64,000 nucleotides of DNA from Miscanthus floridulus (Eukaryota; Streptophyta; Magnoliopsida; Poales; Poaceae). A program made the translations under genes and the position numbers. Shown piece by piece: positions 11,656 to 22,986 of the stretch; position 1 is the stretch's first letter; each line of letters opens with the position of its first letter. A model generated the notes under the pieces. That model worked only from the letters and a program-made list of their open reading frames with translations. It made no database searches and had not been told where the DNA came from. The DNA lies in NCBI RefSeq assembly GCF_019320115.1, contig NC_089584.1, positions 103,663,208 through 103,727,207 of the forward strand, written 5' to 3'.

Positions 11656-11919
11656 GGGAACATATCTGGTGCAAATCAACCATCCCGTGCAACCTTGGAA
11701 ACTGTGAATCTGGGCCACAAGATGCTAATCCAATGGACAGGGTTAGAGGGGGCAGGGGGTATTGAAAAAATGGCCTGCTGGTGGGTGGGGGGGTGGGGGG
11801 GGGGGGGCTTAAGCGCAAAATCTCACCTTTAATCCTGTCCATTGGATTTGCATCTTATGACCCAGATTCGTAGTTTCTAAGGTTGCACGGGGTGGTTGGT
11901 TTGCACTAGATACGTTCCC
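11656..11919. mobile_element. Mutator-type foldback MITE with 9-bp target duplication
   Basis: The left arm (11656-11742) starting GGGAACATATCTGGTGC and the right arm (11834-11919) ending GCACTAGATACGTTCCC are long inverted repeats of about 86 bp with roughly a dozen mismatches. They are separated by a G-rich spacer that includes a long G run (about 11788-11807). The 9-bp sequence ATTTATTTA is perfectly duplicated at 11647-11655 and 11920-11928, as expected for Mutator-like transposition. Confidence 0.88.
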
Positions 11920-11955
11920 ATTTATTTACGAGTACAGATGCTTTATATTTTTTTC

Positions 11956-12425
11956 CACGAACATCAATTTTGTGGCATTGTTAATGCTGCTGTTAGCTTG
12001 TAATCTAATTTTCCTCCCAAATGCCACTTTTCCTAGAAAGGGCGCTAGGGCATGCAGGCAGCACTGCACTGCACCCAACAATATACCGTTCAAAAGAAAC
12101 CAGTCCAATTGAAATTTGGTTCAAATTTCAAAAAAAAAAATTACTTCAAATATTCTCCAAAAAAAAGTCAGCTTTTGGCTTCAATTTTTTCTAGGACAAC
12201 TGAGAAAATCGAAAAAAAAAAATCCAACGCCGCTATCTAGGAGCATTTTTTGACAACAATTTCTTAACTGCAATTACTTTGTTTACGTGTAATAATGCTT
12301 TTCTCGACAACAATTTCGTGGTGGTGTTAATGCTGCGGTTAGCATCTAGGAGAAGTCTAATTTCCCCTCCAACACGCTGCTTTTGCGAAAAGGTCCTAAT
12401 AAAGCATTGACCGCTGCCATGACAC
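11956..12425. repeat. two imperfect copies of a ~110-bp sequence
   Basis: About 11956-12070 and 12305-12425 share the blocks TTAATGCTGC, GTTAGC, TCTAATTTTCC/TCTAATTTCCC and CACTG in the same order and orientation, about 350 bp apart. They look like an old duplication or two diverged copies of one repeat. The sequence between them is A-rich. Confidence 0.5.
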
Positions 12426-12591
12426 TGAATGATGTAGTAGTATAATTCAGTCGTGTTGGGAGAGAAAGAGAGAGGACGAGTGCAATTAAAGAAAGACGTG
12501 AACAACCTTTGCTGATCCATCGGGGCACCCATATTTTTCATGCATGGCAACAAGTCACAAGAGTAGATGGACTAGCAGGTGGACGTAAACG

Positions 12592-12705
12592 CTCTGTTCG
12601 CTTCGCTTATAATCCGTACTTTTTCAGCGAACGAATATTATTTTTCTCTCACAATAAATCAGTCAATGGTACTTTCAGTCATAGTTTATCAGTCAAACGA
12701 ACAGG
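12592..12705. mobile_element. short MITE (CTGTTCG-ended family)
   Basis: The left end CTCTGTTCGCTTCGCTTATA and the right end AGTCAAACGAACAGG are imperfect inverted repeats. The centre holds TTTTTCTCTCACAATAAATCAG, characteristic of a very common ~110-bp grass MITE. Related traces occur near 8150-8230, 32331-32455 and 39205-39285. Confidence 0.65.
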
Positions 12706-13259
12706 ACAATGACGTTGGTGTAGTCCTTGTCTTATTTAAATGGGAAATTTAGGGGAGTAGTACAAGCCATGGATTTGATTTTTCTTGGAGGAGGGAGGGT
12801 CATGAAGAATTTTTTTTTTCATGTACACATATAGGTTCCACTTTCCCAACAAATTTTCATTGGCTTAATATTTCAACATTGTAGATATGTATACTTGTCT
12901 CAAGGAAGTATGTTCGCCTATAACTGGCAGGAGTATTAACATTGAATATAGTAGAACAAAGAACAGAAAGCGACCTTCTCTTGCTTCCCTAGAAGGATAG
13001 CCAGACTTTCAAGACACCAGGAGACATCTAACTAGCACCGCCGGCCGCATCACACCATGCCAAAGAAGATAAGGAGGGAACTCAGAACCACCGTGCTCAT
13101 GGCTACTTTGGAGCGCACCATTTGATTGATTCTCGTGGCACCCAAGCTGTGGGCCTAGCTTTTCATGCTAGTTAGCGCGCGGATAATTATTTTGAGACTC
13201 GCCACAACATGGACGTAGATCGCCAAGAAGCAACATACCACAGGGGTAAATAGTCGTGT
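12706..13259. other. intergenic, no gene seen
   Basis: No coding frame or repeat end that I can support. Confidence 0.4.
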
Positions 13260-13680
13260 TAATCACTTGCCCTTGTTGGTTTGCTAGCTACTAATACTCT
13301 CACTTACATTTACATTCATATCTATCACTTGTGTGGTAGTTATTTGGTATAGTAGATCTCTAGTTAGTTGTAGTTTTAGTTGTAGAGTAGCTAGTTCTTA
13401 GTGTCTCACTAGTTTAGCTAGCTAGAGGCCTAGAATTGCTTAGTGTAGTTAGTAGCTCGTGTGGTGTTGTAATTTAGACTAGAAATCACTTGCTACTAGA
13501 ATTGTGTACGGGCTTGCTTGGTTGTTGTAGAGCTAGAGCAAGTAGTGACTATTATGATCATTTGTTATACTAATCACCTTTTCTCTAGTGTTGTGATTTT
13601 GTAGAAGAAATTTTTTTAGGCTATTCAACCCCTCCTCTGGCCATCTAAATCCTACCTATAGCACTTGGGTAGCCTCGTCT
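13260..13680 (+). repeat. LTR-like remnant (copia type)
   Basis: A stretch rich in TAGTTAG/CTAGCT words that ends with GGCTATTCAACCCCTCCTCT, a phrase typical of the end of some long copia LTRs in grasses. No partner LTR or primer-binding site could be found, so this is at most a solo or truncated LTR. Confidence 0.35.
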
Positions 13681-15915
13681 GCCATCGATTGGGATGCATC
13701 AAACTCGCTAGATTCATCCATGGAGGTGACCAAAGGTGCAGGCCACCACTGCCATCGAGCTGTTGCTCTTCCTAGCTGACGTTGTGGCCTTGCTCTTCTT
13801 AGCCAGTGCGGTGTCGTCGCGCTAGACATCTCGGGCTAGGAAAGGTGGCGGAGACCCCAGAAGCCACATGTGGAGACAATGATGGATTTTGGTGCGCAAG
13901 ATTCATAGTGCGCGTCCCTGCAACTGAATCCCCATATGGTGTCGACTCGAGACACCTTATACAAGACGCTCCCCCAGCAGGCGACTGCATGAGAGCACGA
14001 GCCTTCCTGTCACCCAGTGGGGTGAGGAATTCATCATTTTTCTATACGCAGACCCTATTCTTTGTGCCCCTAAACCAAGAGGGCTGGGAGGAATTGAGGG
14101 GGATTTAAATCCCCTACAAGCTAAAATTGTCCTCAATCCTCTCTGATCCCCATAATTTAGGAATGAAATGAAGTGGGCGGGGGTGTTTTTACAAGTCTCG
14201 CAGTGGTGTTGTACGTGGCCTTAGTGTCATGCGGAATTTAAATTGGTAGCAATCGATGGGCCATGACATTGGACACGATGTGAGTCGATCAAGTTTGTCG
14301 GAGTTATGGTGATGGCGTTGCTTGCTTGACGTCAGTATCTAACCGCAGGTAGCGACACAAGCACTGAACGTAGGAGGGTGGCCAGGAACATCGTGGGCAT
14401 CATGTTTCCGATCCGAACGGGACGGCCATAAAGGCCGTCACAACAGAGGGGCCGGCGAATATGATCTTCAACAATACCGTACGGCTCAAGTAGCACGCCA
14501 GAGCGTACTACAGTCATCAACCCCACGCCGACGCTGTCCTTGCCGGAGCTGCAGATAGAGGCGTACAGGAACATTACAGGCACGAGGCATGACAAGAACA
14601 AGAGGCCTCCAGCTCTCCTTTTACACGCATGTCACTGACCAATTACGAGATGAGCAAGCCAAAGCCAGCATACGTGTAGAAAAATTACGAGATGTGCAAG
14701 CCAAAGCATCCGAGCCAGCTGATCTGTCTTGCACTGGCAGTCCCAGTCATTAACAATCAATCGAGGGGCCAGCCGGTGGGGGGCAGACTACAGAGCATTC
14801 CGACGAGAGATCGGGACAGCACGAAGAGTCAATGATTTGGAGGGCACAGTTCGGCCTCGATCGGCCCATTCGGTGCCCCAAAACAGTGGCGCGCGACGGC
14901 GAAGAGGCGAAGAGCGATGTCCACGCCGCGAGCGAGGGGCCGAGGCGGCTCATCCTGCTCTGCTGTCTCTTGCTCTCGTCGCGGCCGCGGTGATCGGTTG
15001 AATGCGCGACAGGGCCTGCCCCGCCGCTGTTCTGCCGCCGTACTGGCGCTTGGGGTTGGCGCGACATGGATGCCAATGCATGGTCCTGAAGCGGCGACCA
15101 GGCGTCTCACTGTAACCGGGGGCTGCTTGCACAGCGTATCAGCAGTTCAGCACATGTCGAGGAAGGCGGCGATTCTCTTGGATTTGATCACGCTGTTGGG
15201 CGGTACAGCAGCAACAGCTACACTCGCTCCCGCTGCTTAGCTGCTAGTGCTAGAGATGGCCGATGGGGATGTGCTGCACGCGCGGGCCTGCACGGATCAG
15301 CCCCGATCGGAGCAAATCTTTGCGTGTACGAGCTGCGCAACAGCGAAGCAGGCGCACGCGCCGCTGTCGCCGCCTGGGCCGTGAGGTTCTCTCGCTCTAC
15401 CGGAGCCCGGAGGATACCCATAATCCGCCAGCCCAATCGTGGTGCCGAAGGCCGCCATTCCGCCACCCGGCACCGTTCTCGGCCCACTCAGCTCGGGTGC
15501 CGTCGTGCGCCACGGCACGGGCTCGTGGATTGTGGACCCGTGCCGTTTCCTTCAAGTTCGCGATGAGCGGACTTCGCCCGTCGTCGTCCCATTGCGGTCA
15601 CGAAGATTGCACGCCTCTGAAGTTTCCAGCCTCTAATTACTCTGCTTAGGCAAGTGGCGCTTTGGTGCAATGCAAGCAAAATTCAGTTCATAATACGAGA
15701 TAAGACTAATTGACGGTCGCAAGAGCCAACATACCGATGACTACACACACAAACACGAGCCCAACATAACTCTGAGTCTGAGCCAAACCTAAACGGAGGA
15801 GGTACGTAGACACATATGTCGTACACAATACACAGCGACGTACGTGTGCATGAGACACACGATTCTGGACCCCTCAAAAGTCCAACGAGTCCTCAACTGA
15901 AGTGCACGTTCACGC
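13681..15915. other. intergenic, no supported gene
   Basis: Several GC-rich open frames (for example 13806-14108, 14332-14601 minus, 14917-15240 and 15263-15649) overlap on both strands. They show no domain or codon consistency and I regard them as chance. The part from about 15680 to 15915 is the 3' flank of the dehydrin gene on the minus strand. Confidence 0.45.
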
Positions 15916-16087
15916 TCAGTGGTGGTCTCCCGGCAGCTTCTCCTTGATCTTCTCCATGAAACCCTTCTTCTCGTGCGTTCCCGCTGCATGCGTCCCCGTC
16001 GTCGTTGCCGCCGGCGCCACGTGCCCAGCCTTCTGCTCCTCGTGCTTGTGGCTGCCTGGGAGCTTCTCCTTTATCTTCTCCTTGATG

Positions 16088-16584
16088 TGTTAGTATTGAT
16101 CTCCCACCAGTTAGGCCCAACGGCCTAACTGGGCCTTGTCCTCGCGCCCTGATCGGGGGCGCCCAACCCTACATGGTTGGTGGGCCCCCGTCGCACAGCG
16201 CTATAAAGGAAGGTGGGGGCCGGGGCTCGCGACACGAGGTTTACCGCGCCGCCAGTCACCCCACCGACATCCTAAACCCTAGACCCGATCGAAAGTAGGG
16301 GCGCTGCCAGCGACGGGAAGTGCCACCGACGCCGGCAACGCCACCCGACGTTCACATCGCCGCCGAGGACGCCACAGCGCCGACTCACTCTCCACCGACC
16401 GTCGCTGCCGGCGCGCAGATGGCGTCCGTCAACGAAACCCCGGCCGGAGCTTCAACAACTACGGCGTTTGACGGTTTGCCACTTATCACCTATCTCTCAA
16501 TCTCTCTCTGTAAAATCCGAATGATCTATTACTGTGCTAAGAATCCCGATCCGATGAACATACCTAAGAACTCTAAATCTAACA
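16088..16584 (+). repeat. 5' LTR of the 16.1-23.0 kb copia element
   Basis: Starts TGTTAG and ends CTAACA. A hairpin lies near its left end (arms 16107-16117 and 16122-16132). A TATAAA near 16202 is the likely promoter TATA box for the element transcript. It carries one base more than the 3' LTR (a G after TGTTAGTATT). Confidence 0.95.
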
Positions 16585-16585
16585 A

Positions 16586-16599
16586 TGGCATCGGAGCCA
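16586..16599 (+). other. primer-binding site
   Basis: TGGCATCGGAGCCA begins two bases after the 5' LTR. It resembles the initiator tRNA-Met complement TGGTATCAGAGC used by most plant copia elements but has two transitions relative to it. Confidence 0.75.
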
Positions 16600-18037
16600 A
16601 GGTTCGACAAGAAATCAAACCAATATGATGCGGATCGGGAAAGAAAACAGAAAAACCGAACTCTAAGACCTAACCCCATCACTAATCGGTTCAATCCGAG
16701 AAGAAAGAAAAGGAACCCTACCATCTAGATCTCGAATCACACAAAAGGTAAACACGGATCGGGGAAATCGGGTTCCACCGAACCCTAACCCTAGATCCCC
16801 TTTTCGGGTGAACGAGTGAGAAGAAAAGAAAGAAGAAAGAAATCAAATCCGAAAGGGGAAGGGGAAAAGAACAAGAGGCGGCACACTGAAACCCTAACCC
16901 TAATCCCATTCGGATGAACAAGCCAAAAGAACACAGTAAAAAACCCCATTCCCAAACCCTAACCCTAATTCCCGTGCGTCGGAATGGGGAAGAAAGGGGA
17001 CGGGGAAGAACGAGAAAAGAAAGAACACGCCGTTCGTCGGGGATAAACTACCACCGGCGCGGAAGAAGAAGAAGAAGCGCACCGGCTTTTTCGCCGGCGC
17101 TGGAGAAGAAACCGAGCCGATGCGCCCGGGCTCGGCCAAGAAAGCGCCGCGGCTAGGCCGCTCGACGGCGGCGTGCTCACCCGTTGGGGAGCACGCGCGC
17201 CGGCGAGGGGGCCAGCGACGGCGCCAAAGCCTGCTCCGGTTTTCCTCGCTCGCGGCTGCTCGGCGGTGACCGTCTCTGCTGCGGCTGAGAAGAGGCAAGC
17301 AGCGAGGAGAGAGAGAGGGGAAGAGCCGAATGCCTAGGGTTTCTAGGGCGTCGGCCGCGACGGCGTTTTGATCAGCGCGAAACAGCCGCTCGGCCATCGG
17401 ATCGACACGAACGGCCGCGATACGCTGGGCCAACTCGCCGGCCCAGGCGGGAGGAGGCGCGCGCGGCGCTTTGCCGGCCCAGGCCCAGGTTGCGGCCTGG
17501 GTGCGGCCTGTGCGCGCGAGGCAAGCCGGGCCGAGCCGGTTCAGCGCGTCTTGAGCCGCGCTGGGCTGAAAAATGAAAGAAGAACAAGAAATTTTTTTCT
17601 TATTATTTTCCAGAAACAATTTTGAATGCATATTTTGATGAATTTGAATGATTTTAATACAATTTTCTGTGCAAATTTTATCCAATGATATTTTGCCCAG
17701 AAAACAATGAATTTTTTAGTGCTTCTAGAAAATAATAACATGAAAACATTATTAATGTTTCCGCTGTGCATGATAATTATTGTTCTCTTTGATTAAATTT
17801 GAACCAACGGGATAGTTTAATTTTTAAGAGAAATGAATTTCTGATAATTTTGATGCAATTATGATATTGTAATTTTCTGACCAACGTTGTTAATAATAAA
17901 TATTATAATTTTTGATCCATGAGAAATTGTGCATTAATTTTACTTCTGCCCAACGGTGATGTAAAATATTTTGCATGGATGAATTATAAGTTTTAATTTG
18001 ACCAACGTTGAGTTAAAAGCATGAATTTTATGTATAA
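16600..18037 (+). other. untranslated leader of the copia element
   Basis: About 1.4 kb with no coding domain between primer-binding site and gag. It holds three imperfect repeats with AACCCTAACCCTA (16781, 16889, 16954), a GC-rich block (about 17000-17570) and an AT-rich block (17580-18030) with repeated GACCAACG(G)T-like words. A possible splice acceptor (TTTCAG) precedes gag at about 18067. Confidence 0.6.
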
Positions 18038-21000
18038 ATGTTTCTTACTTACTCTGGTGTGATTTCAGGAGGCAAATGCATTGTGAACATTGCCAACATC
18101 CCGACACTCAACGGAACCAATCACCGTGTGTGGCGGGAGAAATATGAATTGGAACTTGTGTTGGGAGAGGTCGATTTTGCCATCACCTCACCGTGCCCTA
18201 CTGAGCCAGAGGACCCGGTGAGAGGTGATAATGAATCTGACGCTGATTTCGCTTCTTGAAAGCGTGATCATGCTGAAATAAGAATGAAATATGACCTTGA
18301 ACATAGGCAATGGACTCTCTCCAACCGCAAGTGCCTGTTGGTAGCCAAAGCCACCATTGAAGAACAGATAAGGGGCTCAATCCCTAAATGTGCTACTGCT
18401 AAAGAATATCTTGAGAAAATCAAGAGTCAGTTTACTGGGTCTACCAAGGCCACAGCAAGTTCACTGATTAAGAAGCTTATGAATGAGAAATTCACTGGTG
18501 GTAGCATAAGAGAGCACATTTTGAAGATGAACACTACGGCATCTAAGCTAAAAGAAATGAATTTGAAGGAGGAGGATTTCCTAATTCATTTGATTTTTGC
18601 TTCTTTACCGAAAGAATATGACACCTTCATTGTGAACTATAATATGCAGCCTGAAAGATGGGGCATAGAAAGACTCATCTCAATGTGTGCTCAAGAAGAG
18701 GAGAGGATAAAGTCCTCACAAGGTGAATCTGCTCATTTTGTGAAGGACAACAAAAGAAAGAACTTTAATGGCAAGAATTCTAAACCACAAGGGAAACCTA
18801 AGTAGGATAAGTCCTCTTCCTCCAGTTCATAGGGAAAGAAACCCCAGGATTCTGAGAATCAGCAGTATGGTGGAGCTGAAAAAGATCAGTGCAAGCACTG
18901 CTTCAAGAAGGGACACTACAAGAGGGATTGTCCAGACTTCCTGAAATCTCTGCTAAAGAAAGGTGATGAATTTATTACATTTGTAGATGAATCTCTGTAT
19001 TTATGTTATGATAAATCCACTTGGTGGGTTGATTCAGGAGCAACTACTCATGTTGCAAATTCTTTACAGGGGTTAAGTGGGACGAGAACCTTGCAAAGAG
19101 GAGAAAGAACGATTAAAGTTGCAAATGGACTGCAAGCCAATGTTGAAGCCATTGGAGATTTTTCTTTAGAATTGAATAATGGTTTTTGTACTTAGACTTA
19201 AAGAAGTACTTTATGTTCCCTCCTTGCGTAGAAATTTAATAAGTGTTTCGAAACTTGATGATGATGGAATTGATTGCCATTTTGGTGATGGCAAGTGTAA
19301 GATACTGGTTAATAATAAATGTGTTGGTCTTGCCTTCCGATAAGACAAGCTTTATTTATTATCTCTTGCTGAGAATGCGAACAATGTATGTGATAAGAAT
19401 GTGAATGATTCCCCATCTACGGATGTAACTAAGAAGCGGAAGAGAATTGATACTGTCTCTTCGAAATTATGGCATTGTCGCTTGGGCCATATTTCGAGGG
19501 GGAGAATGGAACGATTGGTTAAGGAATCAATTCTTCCGCACTTAGAATTTTCAGATTTAGAGCAATGTATTGATTGCATCAAAGGAAAGTATGTCAAGAA
19601 AATTAAGAAAGATGCCAAACGAAGCACAGGAATTTTAGAAATAATCCACACAGATATATGTGGTCCTTTTCCTGTGAAAAGTGTGGATGGTTATGACTCG
19701 TTTATAACATTCACAGACGACTACTCTCGTTATGGCAATATTTATCCAATTAAAGAAAGATCGGAAGCATTGGATAAATTCAAAATATTTAAAGCTGAAG
19801 TTGAAAACCAGCACAATAAGAAAATAAAGATAGTACGATCAGACCGAGGTGGAGAGTACTATGGGCGACATACCCCATATGGCCAAATTCCTGGACCATT
19901 TGCAAGGTTCCTACAGGAAAATGGCATAGTTGCTCAGTACTCCACACCGGGGGAGCCTCAACAGAATTGAGTGGCTGAAAGACGTAACCGTACCTTAATG
20001 GACATGGTAAGAAGCATGATGAGTTACTCTACATTACCGATTAGTTTATGGATGGAGGCACTGAAAACCGCCATTCACATACTTAATTGAGTACTAAGTA
20101 AATCGGTGCCTAAAACACCGTATGAATTATGGACAGGAAGGGAACCCTTACTTAACCATTTTGCGTGTGTGGGGCTGTCCAGCTGAGGCAAAAGTGTTTA
20201 ACCCGAACATAGGAAAGTTAGACTCCAAGACAGTCAGCTGCCATTTTATTGGCTATCTAGAAAGATCGAAAGGATATCGCTTCTTTTGTCCTGACAGATA
20301 TACGAAGATTGTAGAGACACGCTGTGTTCTTGGAGGATAACATGATCAGGGGGAGCGTGGTAGCACGAGAAATCAGCCTACAGGAGAAGCGGGTACATGT
20401 ACCCACTCTGATGGTTGAAGAACCATTCTTCACGCTACCTGCTGCTGTTGCACCGACAGTGCAGGACACTGTAGTGCCAACACCTGTTGCAAGCTCTCCT
20501 GTGGCGACAATGAATGAACATGAGGAACCTGTCCTTGAGGAACCTATCCTTGAGGAAACTATAGAACCAAATGTTGCACATGAGGAAGAACTACAACAGC
20601 CCAATGTGGAACAAGTGCCGGAGGCACCTAGAAGGTCTCAAAGAATAAGAAGATCAGCTATTACTGATGACTATGAAGTTTATGAAACTGAAGAATGTCA
20701 GATGGGGGACGATCCCACCTCATTTGAAGAAGCCATGAGAAGCGACCACTCATCAAAGTGGCTTAAGGCCATGGAAGATGAATTGAAATCAATGAGTACC
20801 AATAAAGTTTGGGACTTAGAAAATATTCCTAAAAGAGCCAAAACAGTAGGTTGTAAATGGGTCTACAAAACGAAATATGACTCCCAAGGGAATATAGAAA
20901 GATTTAAAGCGCGACTCGTGGCGAAAGGCTTCACGCAAAGAGAAGGGATTGATTACAATGAGACGTTTTCTCCAGTCTCATGTAAAGATTCCTTCAGAAT

Positions 21001-22276
21001 TATAATGGCACTTGTAGCCCACTATGACTTGGAGTTACATCAAATGGATGTAAAGACGGCTTTCCTAAATGAGGATTTGGAAGAAAATGTTTATATGGCA
21101 CAACCGAAAGGTTTTGTCGTAAAAGAAAAGGAAAATATGGGATGCCGTCTAAAGAAATCAATTTACGGATTGAAGCAAGCTTCAAGACAGTAGTATTTGA
21201 AATTTGATAGAACGATAAAAGTTTTTGGGTTTGAAGAAAATGTTGAGGACAATTGCGTTTATGCAAAGTTCAGGAATGGAAAGTACATATTCCTAATTTT
21301 GTATGTGGATGATATCTTGCTTGCTAGCAGTGATATCAATCTACTAATGGAAACGAAGAAATTCTTGTCCTCGAACTTTGATATGAAAGATCTCGGTGAT
21401 GCCTCGTTCGTTTTAGGAATAGAGATTCACCGAGATAGGAGAAAAGGGGTTCTAGGATTATCGCAAAAGGCATACATAGAAAAGGTCCTGAAGAAATTTA
21501 GTATGCATGCGTGCAGTCCTTCACCTGCTCTTATAGTCAAGGGCGATAGATTTGGGGAACATCAGTGTCCCAAGAACCAATATGAAATTGACCGAATGAA
21601 AGCGGTACCGTATGCTTCAGCTGTTAGAAGTTTACAATATGCTCAAGTGTGTACACGCCCTGACTTAGCTTTTGTTACCGGGTTACTTGGCAGATATCAA
21701 AAGAATCCAGGAATTGAACATTGGAAATTAGTGAAGAAAGTCCTGCGTTATTTGCAGGGTACGAAAGGCCTCATACTTACGTATAGAAGATCTGATTCCC
21801 TGCAGATAGAGGGGTATTCAGATTCTGATTATGCGGGAGACGAAAGAAAATCCACGTCAGGATATGTATTTACTCTCGTAGGAGGGGCTATATCGTGAAA
21901 AAGCTCCAAACAAACCGTAACTACATCCTCGACAATGTATGCCGAGTTTGTAGCATGCTATGAGGCAACGGGGCAGGTGAACTGGCTGAAGAAATTCATA
22001 CCCATATTGAAAGTGATTGATGATATAAATGAACCACTACGATTGTATTGTGATAACAATCTAGCGGTACAGTACGCTCACAACAATAGGTCAAGTGGTG
22101 CTGCCAAACACATTGACATAAAGTACTATGTTGTGAAAGATAAAGTTCGGGATCATATAATAAATCTTGAGCATATAAGTACAGAGAAAATGCTCGCGGA
22201 TCCGCTCACAAAGGGCTTACCACCCAACGTGTTCAGAGAACACGTAGCCGGCATGGGTTTAAGGGAAAGCCTATGA
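18038..22276 (+). pseudogene. copia gag-pol, defective
   Basis: Gag (about 18080-18970) contains the UBN2/retrotran-gag type region and a CCHC knuckle CKHCFKKGHYKRDC (about 18890-18935). Protease follows with WWVDSGATTH (about 19023), GAG-pre-integrase LWHCRLGHISRGRM (about 19469), integrase (about 19640-20110, HTDICGPF, SDRGGEYYG), reverse transcriptase (20750-21500, with YVDD near 21301) and RNase H (about 21780-22250, ending ADPLTKGLPP). Domain order proves Ty1/copia. Stops in the otherwise recognisable frame include TGA 18257, TAG 18803, TAG 18830, TGA 19968, TGA 20088, TAG 21191 and TGA 21896. Frame changes occur around 19190, 20150 and 20340. Encoded enzymes would normally package and reverse-transcribe the element RNA; this copy cannot make a full polyprotein. 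Confidence 0.93.
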
Positions 22277-22479
22277 TTCCCAAACATACGAAGGGCCCAA
22301 AGAAAGTTTACATTTCAAAACGGAGAATTGTATTGTGGCTGTTAGTCTAACGGCACTAATTGCTGTGACGATGGGACAGTTCTATGCACTAATCTGTGAT
22401 GAAATAGGATAGAAGCAAGAAAAATATGAATTAAAAGTTTTGAGTATGAAATTAAAGAACGAAGAATAGATGAGAGATC

Positions 22480-22490
22480 AAGGGGAAGAA
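22480..22490 (+). other. polypurine tract
   Basis: AAGGGGAAGAA immediately before the 3' LTR, the expected plus-strand primer site. Confidence 0.85.
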
Positions 22491-22986
22491 TGTTAGTATT
22501 ATCTCCCACCAGTTAGGCCCAACGGCCTAACTGGGCCTTGTCCTCGCACCCTGATCGGGGGCGCCCAACCCTACATGGTTGGTGGGCCCCCGTCGCACAG
22601 CGCTATAAAGGAAGGTGGGGGCCAGGGCTCGCGACACGAGGTTTACCGCGCCGCCAGTCACCCCACCGACATCCTAAACCCTAGACCCGATCGAAAGCAG
22701 GGGCGCTGCCAGCGACGGGAAGTGCCACCGACGCCGGCAATGCCACCCGACGTTCACATCGCCGCCGAGGACGCCACAGCGCCGACTCACTCTCCACCGA
22801 CCGTCGCTGCCGGCGCACAGATGGCGTCCGTCAACGAAACCCCGGCCGGAGCTTCAACAACTACGGCGTTTGACGGTTTGCTACTTATCACCTATCTCTC
22901 AATCTCTCTCTGTAAAATCCGAATGATCTATTACTGTGCTAAGAATCCCGATCCGATGAACATACCTAAGAACTCTAAATCTAACA
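22491..22986 (+). repeat. 3' LTR of the copia element
   Basis: 496 bp, nearly identical to the 5' LTR. All six substitutions I count are transitions, most of them C/T or G/A changes. The same left-end hairpin is present (arms 22509-22519 and 22524-22534). Confidence 0.95.

Larger units (their letters stand above)
16088..22986 (+). mobile_element. full-length Ty1/copia LTR retrotransposon in the dehydrin gene
   Basis: A 6,899-bp element bounded by TGTTAG...CTAACA termini and a perfect 5-bp target duplication TGATG (16083-16087 and 22987-22991). Two LTRs (497 and 496 bp), a primer-binding site, a roughly 1.4-kb leader, gag-pol and a polypurine tract are all present, oriented opposite to the dehydrin. 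The LTRs differ by six transitions and one single-base indel by my count (about 1.2%). Using the commonly applied grass LTR rate of 1.3e-8 per site per year, this implies insertion about 0.5 million years ago; that is an estimate. The coding region carries multiple stops, so the copy is non-autonomous. Confidence 0.96.

Noticed and set aside
14332..14601. A minus-strand 89-residue frame with hydrophobic start
   Set aside because: No homology recognised and no promoter or neighbouring exons; likely chance.
16781..16970. Interstitial telomere array
   Set aside because: Only two units occur at each of three sites inside a retrotransposon leader, far short of a telomeric array.
16900..17685. A 261-residue minus-strand frame in the copia leader
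   Set aside because: It lies within the untranslated leader of a defined retrotransposon, antisense, with no domain; GC-rich chance frame.
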